NCBI GenBank assembly: GCA_029881725.1
Contig: JAOUMB010000006.1
Coordinates: 29,016-93,015, forward strand
Direction: 5' to 3'
Length of the DNA stretch: 64,000 bases
Source: Nitrospirota bacterium
GTDB lineage: Bacteria > Nitrospirota > JACRHL01
The notes under the pieces are model-generated. The model was not told where the DNA came from and ran no database searches. It saw only the letters and a list, made by a program, of their open reading frames with translations. The position numbers and the translations under genes were made by a program. This document shows, piece by piece, positions 30,200-41,662 of this stretch. The stretch's first letter is position 1, and each line of letters begins with the position of its first letter.

Positions 30200-31210
30200 G
30201 TGAGAGGCTTTTCGATGGTGAAATCTGCCGTGTCTACGGAATATAAATGTCGGATATGTGGGCACGTGGGGGGAAATGAAACCTATCAAGTTAGGGAAAT
30301 GCTATATGGCACCCGGGAGTTATTTGACTATTTCCAGTGTTCAGATTGTGGATGCGTGCAGATATCTGAAGTCCCGGATGACCTCCAACGCCACTATCCA
30401 GAAAATTATGTGTCGTTCAAAAATTATCATCGACGGGCCGCAAGCCGCGCCCAGCGATTTATCAATCGCGCGCGAGTGTCGCATGCAATTAATGGGTCCG
30501 GGCTACTGGGAGGGGTTCTCAATGCATTTCTGCCGGAGCCAGACTACCTTTTGTGGTGTCGAGAGGCCGGGATAAAACGGGATTCTCGCATTGTTGATAT
30601 CGGGTGTGGAAATGGAAAGCTATTGATTCGGATGATGCAGGGAGGGTTTTCCAATCTCTGTGGCGCTGATCCATTTATTGCAGAGGATTTACATTACGGC
30701 GACTTGGTGATCCACAAAATCGGAATGGAGGCGTTGGTTCAACGTTATCCTGGCGCGTTTGACCTAGTTATGCTGCATCACTCTTTCGAGCACATGGACG
30801 AGCCGGTTCAGGTGTTGAAAAATATTGCACGTCTTCTGTCACCAGGAGGTACGGCGCTAATTCGCATTCCCGTGGCCGACAGCTATTGTTGGGAACATTA
30901 TCGAGAGAATTGGTTTGCCTTGGATCCGCCCCGCCATCTTTATTTACATACTCGCTCCAGCATGGAACTGGTTGCACGTGAGTCGGGCATGGAGGTCGTC
31001 GCGGTACACGATGACGCTACGGCCACGCAATTTACGGGAAGTGAGCTTTATCAAAGAAACATTGCCGCAAACGCTCCCAAGGAAACCCGCGACATCTTTC
31101 GACGGTCTGAGCTTCAAGCATTTAGTGCGAGAGCAAAAGAACTGAATGCGGCTGGGCGTGGTGATCAGTCCGCCTATTACTTACGCGTCAGTTCAAATGC
31201 GAACGGGTAG
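30200..31210 (+). CDS. Class I SAM-dependent methyltransferase with N-terminal zinc-ribbon-like Cys motif
   Basis: YKCRICGH...FQCSDCGCVQ then SRIVDIGCGNGKLLIRMMQGGFSNLCGADPF...VMLHHSFEHMDEPVQVLKNIARLLSPGGTALIRIP. Start may be 30215. Confidence 0.88.
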   Translation: MRGFSMVKSAVSTEYKCRICGHVGGNETYQVREMLYGTRELFDYFQCSDCGCVQISEVPDDLQRHYPENYVSFKNYHRRAASRAQRFINRARVSHAINGSGLLGGVLNAFLPEPDYLLWCREAGIKRDSRIVDIGCGNGKLLIRMMQGGFSNLCGADPFIAEDLHYGDLVIHKIGMEALVQRYPGAFDLVMLHHSFEHMDEPVQVLKNIARLLSPGGTALIRIPVADSYCWEHYRENWFALDPPRHLYLHTRSSMELVARESGMEVVAVHDDATATQFTGSELYQRNIAANAPKETRDIFRRSELQAFSARAKELNAAGRGDQSAYYLRVSSNANG

Positions 31211-31521
31211 CGTGAAATCTGGTCTGCAGGCAGTGTTTTAGCGATCAGTCTGGCGTATCGCAACAGGTCGTCACTGTGTTTCCGGCGCACTCCAAAGGTG
31301 ATCAAATCCAGTTCCAGTAAAGCATTTGGGGGATACCCGTGCCCCCATTGGGTAATCCGTAGTGGGTTCTTTCGGTATACGTCCCTTTGGGCCTGACCGG
31401 CGGGTGGAGGGGGCAAGCATCGACAATCGTTTCATAATAACTCTTTTTTCCGAACCTTTCGCCATGCCTGAGTGGGATTGCGGAAGCGGAAAGTGAAAAA
31501 ACCTCAACCACCGTTGGAATT

Positions 31522-32679
31522 TTGCACTCCCCAATTCATTCAACTGTCCGGGCCGTACGAGGCATTGAATCGGTGCTGGCTTGTGCGGCGCTGTTGCTTG
31601 TTGCATGCAGTGGAGATCCGGCTCCGTTCACCATAACCCCCGAACGCCGGATCCCTGTCGAAGTCATCACTGCCGCTTCGGCTCCGTTTATCGAAAGCTA
31701 CCGTGTCACCGCCGTGGCGGCGCCGGATCAGGTGTGGCACTTGTCCGCTGAGGTGGCCGGGACGCTGGCTGAACTGGTGGCGGATCAGGGGGATCGGGTG
31801 GCCAAGGGGGACGTGCTGGCGCGGTTCGACCCGGTGCCGTTCGAACTGGCGCGGGATATCCGCACCGCTGAGCGCGACCGCGCCCGGGTTCGGCTGGCAC
31901 TGGCCAGGAAGACTTTCAAGCGTCAACAGGGGTTGCACAATCAGGGCTCCGTGTCCGACTCCATTCTGGAGGAGGCCGAACTGGCCGTGAAACTGGCCGA
32001 AGCCGACCTGAAGCTGGCGGAACTTGCCCTCACCAACGCCGGGCGCGATCTGGAAAACAGCGTGATCACCGCCCCGGCGGACGGGGAGGTTACCCGGCGG
32101 TTTCCCGAGGTGGGAGCCGTGGTGGCACCGGGGCAACCCCTGTTCCATCTGGCGCGTACCGATCGCATTCGCCTTCAGGCCGGCCTGTCCGAAAACCAGG
32201 TGGTGCATGTGCGCGCGGGCGGAGAGGCGCGGGTGGCCTTTGACGCCCTGCCGGGGGAAACCTTCACTGGCAGCATTCTCAGCGTCGGTTCCGTGGATCA
32301 GCCGGGGGAGGCCACGTTCCCGGTGGAGGTGGATCTGGACAATCCGGAAGGGCGCATCCGGCCCGGCATGGTGGCGCGGGTGACCACCGGGGGGCGCGCA
32401 CTGGCCGAGGCGGTGCGGGTTCCGGCGCTGGCCGTGCGCACCACCGCCGACGGCCCGGTGGTGTTTATGCTGTCGGAGGGTGCCGCCCGCCGGGTGCCGG
32501 TGACCGTGGCCGCGCTGGTGGATGAATCCGCCGTGCTTACCTCTGGCGTCCAATCCGGAGACCGGGTGGTCGTGGTGGGGCAGGCGGCCCTCAAGGGGGG
32601 CGAAAAGCTCGAGGTGGCGGCGCAGGACGGCAAACTGGTCGGACAACGGGGTGTCCCCGCTGTGGACAGCCTGCCCTAG
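31522..32679 (+). CDS. RND efflux periplasmic adaptor (membrane fusion protein), probable lipoprotein
   Basis: LACAALLLVACSG (lipobox-like), PDQVWHLSAEVAGTLAELVADQGDRVAKGDVLARFDPVPFE, ENSVITAPADGEVTRRFPEVGAVV. Start codon uncertain (TTG 31522 or downstream GTG). Confidence 0.9.
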   Translation: MHSPIHSTVRAVRGIESVLACAALLLVACSGDPAPFTITPERRIPVEVITAASAPFIESYRVTAVAAPDQVWHLSAEVAGTLAELVADQGDRVAKGDVLARFDPVPFELARDIRTAERDRARVRLALARKTFKRQQGLHNQGSVSDSILEEAELAVKLAEADLKLAELALTNAGRDLENSVITAPADGEVTRRFPEVGAVVAPGQPLFHLARTDRIRLQAGLSENQVVHVRAGGEARVAFDALPGETFTGSILSVGSVDQPGEATFPVEVDLDNPEGRIRPGMVARVTTGGRALAEAVRVPALAVRTTADGPVVFMLSEGAARRVPVTVAALVDESAVLTSGVQSGDRVVVVGQAALKGGEKLEVAAQDGKLVGQRGVPAVDSLP

Positions 32680-32694
32680 GGCGGATTTCTCCCC

Positions 32695-35600
32695 ATGCGT
32701 TTGATCCTGTTCGCGGTCAACAACCCGGTTTTCGTCAACCTGGCGCTGTTCCTTTCCATCCTGTCCGGCGGCTATTTCTACGCCACCATGACCCGCGAGG
32801 TATTTCCCGAAATCCCCCTCGACATGATTGCCGTGTCCACCGCCTATCCCGGCATCAGCCCGGAGGAGGTGGAAAAGGAAATCACCATCCCGCTGGAGGA
32901 CGCGGTCCATGCCATCAGCGGCATCGACGAGGTTAACTCCCGCTCCGTCGAGGGGCTGTCCATGCTGGAGCTGAAGCTGGAGCAGGACGTGTCCATGGCC
33001 AAGGTGGCCCAGGACGTGCGCAGCGAGATCGAACGGCTGGTGGATCTGCCCGAGGACGCGGAAGATCCGGTGGTGGTGGAAATCGAGAGCCAGTTTCCGG
33101 TGATCAGCGTCACCGTGCACGGGGACGTGCCGGAGGATGCCCTGCGCGCCACGGCCCGCGATCTGGAGAGCGCCATCGACGGCATTCGCGGGGTGGCGGC
33201 GGTAACCCTGACCGGCTACCGGGACCAGGAAGTGGCTGTGGCGCTGGACCCGTTGCGCATGGCCGCCTTCGGGGTGGGGGCCGCCCAGGTGGCGGAAGCC
33301 ATCCGCGCCCGCAACCAGAACCTGCCCGCCGGGGTGATTCGCGGCAGCCGCAGCGAGTTTCTGGTGCGCACCAAGGGGCAGTATGACAACCCGGAGCGGC
33401 TGGCCGAAGTGGTGGTCCGGCGCGGCGCCGATGGACGTCACGTGCGCCTGCGCGATGTGGGCACCGTTACCGTCGGGTACGAGGATGTGGCGGATTTCGG
33501 CAAAATGAACGGGGAGCGGGCCATCACCCTGGACGTTTCCAAGAAACGCGCGGGCGACACCATCGCCATCGTCAGCGAGATCAGCCGGATCATCGAGCGG
33601 GTCGACCTGTCGACGGCGCCGGGCCTGTCCATAACCACCACCCGCGACGGTTCGGTCTGGATCGCGTCGCGCCTGCGCACCCTCTATATAAATGGCGCCA
33701 TCGGTTTTGTGCTGGTCTGCCTCACCCTGTTTGCGCTACTCGACTGGCGCATGGCGTTCTGGGCGGCGGTGGGCATCCCCACGTCGTTTTTGATCGCCTT
33801 TATTTTTATGAAAATTTTCGGGATGAGCGTGAACATGTTGTCCCTGTTCGCGCTCATCGTGGTGCTGGGGCTGATCGTGGACGATGCCATCATCGTGACC
33901 GAAAACGTGTACCGGTATCTGTTGAAGGGGATGCCCCCGCGGGTGGCCGCGGTGGTGGGCACGGCGGAGGTGATGGTGCCGGTGCTGGCCGCCACCACGA
34001 CCACCATGGCGGCGTTTCTCCCCATGATGCTGATGACCGGCATCATGGGCAAGTTCATGAAGGTGATTCCCATCGTGGTGGTGTTCTGCCTGATGGCCAC
34101 CATGATCGAGTCACTGATGATGCTGCCCAGCCATCTGGCCGACTTCAGTAAAGGGTTGAAATCCGGTGTGCGCCGGGAGGGGCGGCACTTCGTGGGCCTG
34201 CGCAAGCGGTATACGCGGCTGATCGTCACCGCCCTCCGCCACCGCTACGTGGCCGTGGCCCTGCTGATTGGCGGCGCCCTGCTGTGCGGGGTGGTGATGG
34301 TCTTCCACATGAAATTTGTCATGTTCAACACCAAGGACCTGCCGGGGTTCGCGGTGATGGTGGAGACCCCGGAGGGGTCGAGCCTGATCGAAATGGAGCG
34401 GGTGCTGGCCCAGGTGGAGGCGGCGGGCAGCCGCATTCCGCCCACGGATCTGAATGCCATGGTGTCGATGATCGGCAGCCAGTTCGATATTTCCACCGGA
34501 CGCCAGAGCCTTGGCAGCAACCTGGGCATGATCTATTTCGAACTCGCCCACTTCGACGATCCGCAGCGGCGCAATGGCTATGTGGTGCTGAGCGATTTCC
34601 GCAAGCACCTCACCGGCATCTCCGGTTATGAGTCGCTGCGGGTGGTGGAGACCCAGGGCGGACCGCCGGTGGGGCGGGCGGTGGAGGTGAAGGTGCGTGG
34701 CGAGCGTCCGGAAACCCTGCGGGTGATTGCCCGGGAAGTGGAGGATTATCTGAAAGGCGTGCCGGGCGTGAACGACGTGGTCAATGACGACGTGCTGGGC
34801 AAGCCGGAACTGACCGTGGTGGTGGATGAGGACCGGGCCGCCCTGTATGGCCTGAACGCGACCGCCATTGCGCGGGCGGTGCGCATTGCCTTCGAGGGGG
34901 AAAAGGTATCGGAAATCCGGCGCGGAAACGACACCCTGGACGTGGTGGTGCGCTACGCCGACGACTTCTCGGATCGCCCCCAGCGGCTGGACGAGGTTCG
35001 GGTGCACAGCCCGGTTTCCGGGTGGGTGCCCCTGTCCAGCGTGACCCGCGTGGAGATGACCCAGGGGGCGTCCGCCGTGGTGCGCAAGGACCGCAAGCGC
35101 ACCATTCTGGTGTCGGCGGCGGTGGACAAGGAAGTCATCACGTCCACCGAGGCCAACCGGCAGGTCCGGGACGCCTTTGCCGACGTGCCGGTCCGTTATC
35201 CCGGCTATGAACTGCTGTACGGCGGCGAAAACGAGCAGCAGATGGAGTCGCTGGCCTCCCTGGGGCGGGCCACGGCGCTGGCGGTGCTGCTGATCTACCT
35301 GATCCTGGGCACCCTGTTCCGTTCCTTCGTGCAGCCGTTGGTCATTATGTGCACGGTGCCGTTTGCCATCGTCGGCGTGGTGGTGGGCCATATGGTAATG
35401 ATGCAGCCGCTGGGGTTGCTGTCGCTGATCGGTCTGGCTGGACTCACCGGCGTGGTGGTCAACGACTCACTGGTGCTGGTGGCGTTCGTCAACAGCGCAC
35501 GCCGGGCCGGAACCAACCGCTGGTATTCGGTGGTGCGGGCGGCCCGGTACCGTCTGCGGCCGATTCTGCTTACCTCCATCACCACCATTCTTGGGCTGCT

Positions 35601-35865
35601 CACCCTCTCGTTCCAGACCCGGGGGCAAGCGGCCTATCTGGCGCCAATGGCCATTTCCATCGTCTGGGGACTGGCCTTCGCCACCATTCTCACCCTGGTG
35701 ATGGTGCCGTGCGTGCTGTCCATTCTGGATGACATCGGCGCCAGGCTCGGACGCCGGATCGGCCCGGCCACACGGGGAGAGCCACTGGAGGTCCAGGTCA
35801 TGCGGGCCATGCGGGCATTACCGGGCGAGGAGAACAGGGCGGGCAGGCGGGGAGGGGAAGGCTGA
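32695..35865 (+). CDS. RND efflux transporter permease (AcrB/MMPL-like)
   Basis: 1056 aa; VFPEIPLDMIAVSTAYPGISPEEVEKEITIPLEDAV, LFALIVVLGLIVDDAIIVTENVYR, GLTGVVVNDSLVLVAFVN; directly after the adaptor gene. Confidence 0.95.
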   Translation: MRLILFAVNNPVFVNLALFLSILSGGYFYATMTREVFPEIPLDMIAVSTAYPGISPEEVEKEITIPLEDAVHAISGIDEVNSRSVEGLSMLELKLEQDVSMAKVAQDVRSEIERLVDLPEDAEDPVVVEIESQFPVISVTVHGDVPEDALRATARDLESAIDGIRGVAAVTLTGYRDQEVAVALDPLRMAAFGVGAAQVAEAIRARNQNLPAGVIRGSRSEFLVRTKGQYDNPERLAEVVVRRGADGRHVRLRDVGTVTVGYEDVADFGKMNGERAITLDVSKKRAGDTIAIVSEISRIIERVDLSTAPGLSITTTRDGSVWIASRLRTLYINGAIGFVLVCLTLFALLDWRMAFWAAVGIPTSFLIAFIFMKIFGMSVNMLSLFALIVVLGLIVDDAIIVTENVYRYLLKGMPPRVAAVVGTAEVMVPVLAATTTTMAAFLPMMLMTGIMGKFMKVIPIVVVFCLMATMIESLMMLPSHLADFSKGLKSGVRREGRHFVGLRKRYTRLIVTALRHRYVAVALLIGGALLCGVVMVFHMKFVMFNTKDLPGFAVMVETPEGSSLIEMERVLAQVEAAGSRIPPTDLNAMVSMIGSQFDISTGRQSLGSNLGMIYFELAHFDDPQRRNGYVVLSDFRKHLTGISGYESLRVVETQGGPPVGRAVEVKVRGERPETLRVIAREVEDYLKGVPGVNDVVNDDVLGKPELTVVVDEDRAALYGLNATAIARAVRIAFEGEKVSEIRRGNDTLDVVVRYADDFSDRPQRLDEVRVHSPVSGWVPLSSVTRVEMTQGASAVVRKDRKRTILVSAAVDKEVITSTEANRQVRDAFADVPVRYPGYELLYGGENEQQMESLASLGRATALAVLLIYLILGTLFRSFVQPLVIMCTVPFAIVGVVVGHMVMMQPLGLLSLIGLAGLTGVVVNDSLVLVAFVNSARRAGTNRWYSVVRAARYRLRPILLTSITTILGLLTLSFQTRGQAAYLAPMAISIVWGLAFATILTLVMVPCVLSILDDIGARLGRRIGPATRGEPLEVQVMRAMRALPGEENRAGRRGGEG

Positions 35866-35930
35866 GGGCAAGCCGGTCTTTGCCCGCGACGCCTCCTCCG
35901 GAAAAATACGTACTGTTCACCGGTTTCCGG

Positions 35931-35960
35931 TTGACCGGCCCGGAACGGGTTCCTTACAAT
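35931..35960 (+). promoter_or_regulatory. Candidate sigma70-type promoter upstream of the ACL/rTCA operon
   Basis: TTGACC (35931-35936), 18-nt spacer, TACAAT (35955-35960); about 130 bp upstream of GTG 36091. Confidence 0.5.
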
Positions 35961-36090
35961 TCAGGGGTTCCAGAACGAGGGGGACGGGTGTGCCCCAAAT
36001 GGCCTGCTGGCGGAGTGTGTCTGCCGGGGCACTGTTCCGGCCGTTCGTCGGCCGTACGTTATTCAAACGGATCGAACCGAGGAGTCGGGT

Positions 36091-37395
36091 GTGAATCTTT
36101 ACGAACACGAAGCGGTCTCGAGCATTTACAAAAAGTACAAGGTTCCCCACGCCAATTTTGTGGTGGCAACCGAGCCGAACGATGAAGTGGCTCAGTTCGT
36201 CAAGGACAACGGCGGCGCCGTGGTCAAGGCGATGGTACTGGTCGGAAAGCGCGGCAAGGCCGGGGCAGTGAAGCTGGTCAACACCCCGGAAGAGGCTGCC
36301 AAGGCGGTTTCCGACATCATGGGGATGCTGGTGTGGGGCGAGAAACCGGTAGCGGTGATGGTGTGCGAAAAAGCCAGTATCGTGGCCGAGCTGTACTGCG
36401 CCATTACCTATTCCACTGAAACCCGCAGCCCAGTGATCACCCTGAGCATGCAGGGCGGCATGGACGTGGAGGACATTGATCCGGCCGACATCCAGACCTT
36501 CCCGGTGAAGGCCCAGGCCGAGGTGGAGCCATACGAGATCCGCAACATGCTGGTCAAGATCGGGTTCACCAAGCAGTATGGCGAAATCCTGCGTCAGGCC
36601 TCCATGGCCATCGCCAACGTCTACCAGGCGTTCTGGGGTGCCGAATGCCGCATGCTGGAGATCAACCCGCTGGCGGTGGTGAAGGTTTCCAAGAAGGACA
36701 AGAAGACCGGCGAGATGGTCGAAGCCCTGGACATTCGCGCACTGGACGCGGTGATCACTCTGGATGACGACGCCAGCATCCCGCCCCAGAAGATTTACGG
36801 TGAGCGTTCAGCTTACATGCGCGAGCCGACCCAGCGCGAGGTGGACGCCCTGCTCATCGACCGTGACGACCATCGCGGCAAGGCCGGTTCCTATGTGGAG
36901 CCGGAAGACCTGAGCGGTGACATCGCCATGATGACCTTCGGTGGCGGCGGCTCTGCCGTGACCATCGAAACCTGCTACGACGTGGGTCTGCGTCCGGCCA
37001 ATTTCACCGACATCGGCGGCAACCCGCCGGCGGAGAAGATGTACCGCATCGGTCGCATCATCCTGTCCAAGCCGGGCCTGAAGGGCGTGCTGGTGTGTGG
37101 TGGTACCGCCTCCAACACCCGCATCGACGTGACCCTGGGCGAGGGCCTGGTGAACGCCATCGACGATCTGGCCAAGGAAGGGAAGCTGGACCGCGACCTG
37201 ATCTGGGTGGTGCGCCGGGGCGGACCCGAGGTGGAAAAGGGCCTGAAACTGCTGGCCGAGTGCTTTGAGCGCAATGGCATCAAGGGCAAAATCTACGACT
37301 CCGAACTGCCGATCACCGAGGCGCCGCTGATCCTGCGCGACCTGCTGGTGGAGCACCGCGGCTACAAGCCGGGTGAGCAGGCCAAGGAAGCGTAA
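36091..37395 (+). CDS. ATP-grasp SucC-like protein; likely type II ATP-citrate lyase / citryl-CoA synthetase beta-like subunit
   Basis: LYEHEAVSSIYKKYKVPHANFVVA...AECRMLEINPLAVVKV...GGGGSAVTIETCYDVGLRPANFTDIGGNPPAEKMYRIGRIILSKPGLKGVLVCGG; neighbours are a citryl-CoA-lyase-like gene and aconitase. Confidence 0.8.
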   Translation: MNLYEHEAVSSIYKKYKVPHANFVVATEPNDEVAQFVKDNGGAVVKAMVLVGKRGKAGAVKLVNTPEEAAKAVSDIMGMLVWGEKPVAVMVCEKASIVAELYCAITYSTETRSPVITLSMQGGMDVEDIDPADIQTFPVKAQAEVEPYEIRNMLVKIGFTKQYGEILRQASMAIANVYQAFWGAECRMLEINPLAVVKVSKKDKKTGEMVEALDIRALDAVITLDDDASIPPQKIYGERSAYMREPTQREVDALLIDRDDHRGKAGSYVEPEDLSGDIAMMTFGGGGSAVTIETCYDVGLRPANFTDIGGNPPAEKMYRIGRIILSKPGLKGVLVCGGTASNTRIDVTLGEGLVNAIDDLAKEGKLDRDLIWVVRRGGPEVEKGLKLLAECFERNGIKGKIYDSELPITEAPLILRDLLVEHRGYKPGEQAKEA

Positions 37396-37444
37396 GCGCG
37401 AAATCGCACACACGGACCTTTAGGAAGCGACAAGAAGGAGAGTC

Positions 37445-38413
37445 ATGAAGGGCACCTCACTCCTCAACAAGAACACCCGTCTGGTGGTGATCGGCGCCAC
37501 CGGCCGCGAGGCCTCTCAGGTGGTACGCGAGTCCGAGGCACTGTTCCCCGGCATCATTCTGGCCGGTGTGACCCCGGGCAAGGGCGGCACCACCATCGAG
37601 CCGAACGTTCCCATCTTCAACACCATCGAAGAGGCGGTGGCGGAACATGGCGCAATCGATACCGCGCTGATCTACGTTCCGCCCGCATCGGTGAAGGACG
37701 CCGCGCTGGAGGCCATCGCCGCCGGGTTGAAGACCGTGTTCGTGATTACCGAGCACACCCCGATCCGCGATGCCGCGTTCATCTACCGGGTGGCCACCGA
37801 GAACGGTGTCCGCGTGGTGGGCGGCACCAGTCTGGGCTGCTTTGTTCCGGCCGTGGGGCGCATCGCGGCCATCGGCGGCAAGGCCCCCGAAGGCGCCCTG
37901 GCCGACGGCGGCCTGGTGGTGATTTCCAAGTCCGGCGGCCTGACCGTGACCACCGCCGAGATGCTCAAGCGCCGTGGCCACGGTGTGCTGATGGCGATGG
38001 GTATGGGCGGCGACATCATCGCCGGCACCATCTACTCCGACCTGATGGAAGAGCTTCAGGCCAACCCGGACTGCACCGGCCTGGTCATGCTGGGTGAAGT
38101 GGGCGGCACCTACGAGGAGCAGGCTGCCGAGGCCATTCAGGCGGGAAAATTCACCAAGCCGGTGGCGGCGTTCATCGGTGGCGAATTTCAGGAAGAGCAG
38201 GAAGGCGTGGCCTTCGGGCACGCGGGTGCGGTGGTGGAGCGCGGCAAGGGCAAGGCTTCGGACAAGAAGCGTTTGCTGGCGGCTGCCGGGCCCAACGTGC
38301 GCGTGGCCCGCTACTACCACGATCTTCCGGACTGCATCGAGGAACTGGGCGTGAAGCCGAATCTCGATAACCCGGCCTCCCGCGAGGTTCCGGCCAAGTA
38401 CGCGACCATTTAA
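37445..38413 (+). CDS. SucD-like protein; likely type II ATP-citrate lyase / citryl-CoA synthetase alpha-like subunit
   Basis: TRLVVIGATGREASQVVRESEALFPGIILAGVTPGKGG...GHAGAVVERGKGKASDKKRLLAAAG, with the active-site His context of CoA ligases. Confidence 0.8.
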   Translation: MKGTSLLNKNTRLVVIGATGREASQVVRESEALFPGIILAGVTPGKGGTTIEPNVPIFNTIEEAVAEHGAIDTALIYVPPASVKDAALEAIAAGLKTVFVITEHTPIRDAAFIYRVATENGVRVVGGTSLGCFVPAVGRIAAIGGKAPEGALADGGLVVISKSGGLTVTTAEMLKRRGHGVLMAMGMGGDIIAGTIYSDLMEELQANPDCTGLVMLGEVGGTYEEQAAEAIQAGKFTKPVAAFIGGEFQEEQEGVAFGHAGAVVERGKGKASDKKRLLAAAGPNVRVARYYHDLPDCIEELGVKPNLDNPASREVPAKYATI

Positions 38414-38453
38414 CGTCCTTTCGACCCCAGGCGCATCACCGCCAGGTTTTTGA

Positions 38454-40700
<2,247 letters not shown>

Positions 40701-40765
40701 TCGCGGATCGACGTGACCTGAGGATTAAGAGGGGTATAAACCCCATGGGATGATTCACCTGCATT

Positions 40766-40806
40766 AAAGGGGTGTGCTTTCTCCGCGAGGAGGGGGGCAC
40801 CCCTTT
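40766..40806 (+). other. Intercistronic stem-loop (AAAGGGGTG / CACCCCTTT)
   Basis: Perfect 9-bp arms 40766-40774 and 40798-40806; no following U-tract; lies between icd and the citryl-CoA-lyase-like gene. Confidence 0.6.
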
Positions 40807-40853
40807 CTTGCGGAAGCGGTGGCGGGGCCACCCCGAGAGGACTGGAGGAGAGA

Positions 40854-41630
40854 ATGTCGGACGTGCTTTGGAAAACCGGTGTTGCCGGTCAGATTGACGG
40901 CAAGACCGTCGTGCGTGGCTATCCGCTGCAGGAGCTGATTGGCAACGTCAGTTTTGCCGAGTCCATCTATCTGGTGCTGAAGGGGGAACTGCCCTCCGCG
41001 CCGGAAGCCAAGATGATGAACGCCATGCTCACCGCGTGCATCGATCACGGCATCGCCCCGCCCAGCGTGGTGGCCGCGCGCACCGTGTTCTCGGGCGGAA
41101 ACTCGCTGAATTCCGCCGTGGCTGCCGGTGCCCTGACCCTGGGCGACTTTCACGGCGGCGCCATCGAGCAGTGCATGAAGCTGTTCGAAGAACTGATCGA
41201 CGATTCCGTCACCGACATGAAGCAGCTTGCCAAGGACAAGGTGGCCGAGATGCGGGCCGCAAAGCGCCGCTTTCCGGGCTTTGGCCACAAGCTGTACAAG
41301 CGCGACCCGCGCACCGTGCGCATGCTGGAGTTGGCCAAGGAATACGGATTCGGCGGCAACTACATCAACTTTGCGGTGGCGGTGCAGGATTCACTGGAGG
41401 AAACCATGGGGCGTGACATGCCCCTGAATGTGGACGGCGCCATCGCCGCCATCCTGTGCGACATGGGCTTCGACTGGAAGGTCGGAAAAGGGTTCTTCAT
41501 TATCGCCCGCATCCCCGGTGTGGTGGCCCACATCGTCGAGGAGTGGTCGCGCGAGAAACCGTTCCGCCGCCTGCCGGAAGGGGCATATGCCTACGACGGG
41601 GCCGCCCTGCGGCGCGTTCCGGGCGCCTAG
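40854..41630 (+). CDS. Citryl-CoA lyase / citrate synthase-like subunit
   Basis: 258 aa; LWKTGVAGQIDGKTVVRGYPLQELIGNVSFAESIYLVLKGELPS...RFPGFGHKLYKRDPRTVRMLELA; much shorter than canonical citrate synthase. Confidence 0.85.
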   Translation: MSDVLWKTGVAGQIDGKTVVRGYPLQELIGNVSFAESIYLVLKGELPSAPEAKMMNAMLTACIDHGIAPPSVVAARTVFSGGNSLNSAVAAGALTLGDFHGGAIEQCMKLFEELIDDSVTDMKQLAKDKVAEMRAAKRRFPGFGHKLYKRDPRTVRMLELAKEYGFGGNYINFAVAVQDSLEETMGRDMPLNVDGAIAAILCDMGFDWKVGKGFFIIARIPGVVAHIVEEWSREKPFRRLPEGAYAYDGAALRRVPGA

Positions 41631-41662
41631 CCGCCTCACGTTTTATCAGAGGGATTTAAACA

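Noticed and set aside
36091-38413. Interpretation as ordinary succinyl-CoA synthetase (sucCD)
   Set aside because: Context (citryl-CoA-lyase-like gene, IDH, aconitase) and beta-subunit length favour ACL or citryl-CoA synthetase, though phylogeny is needed to be certain.
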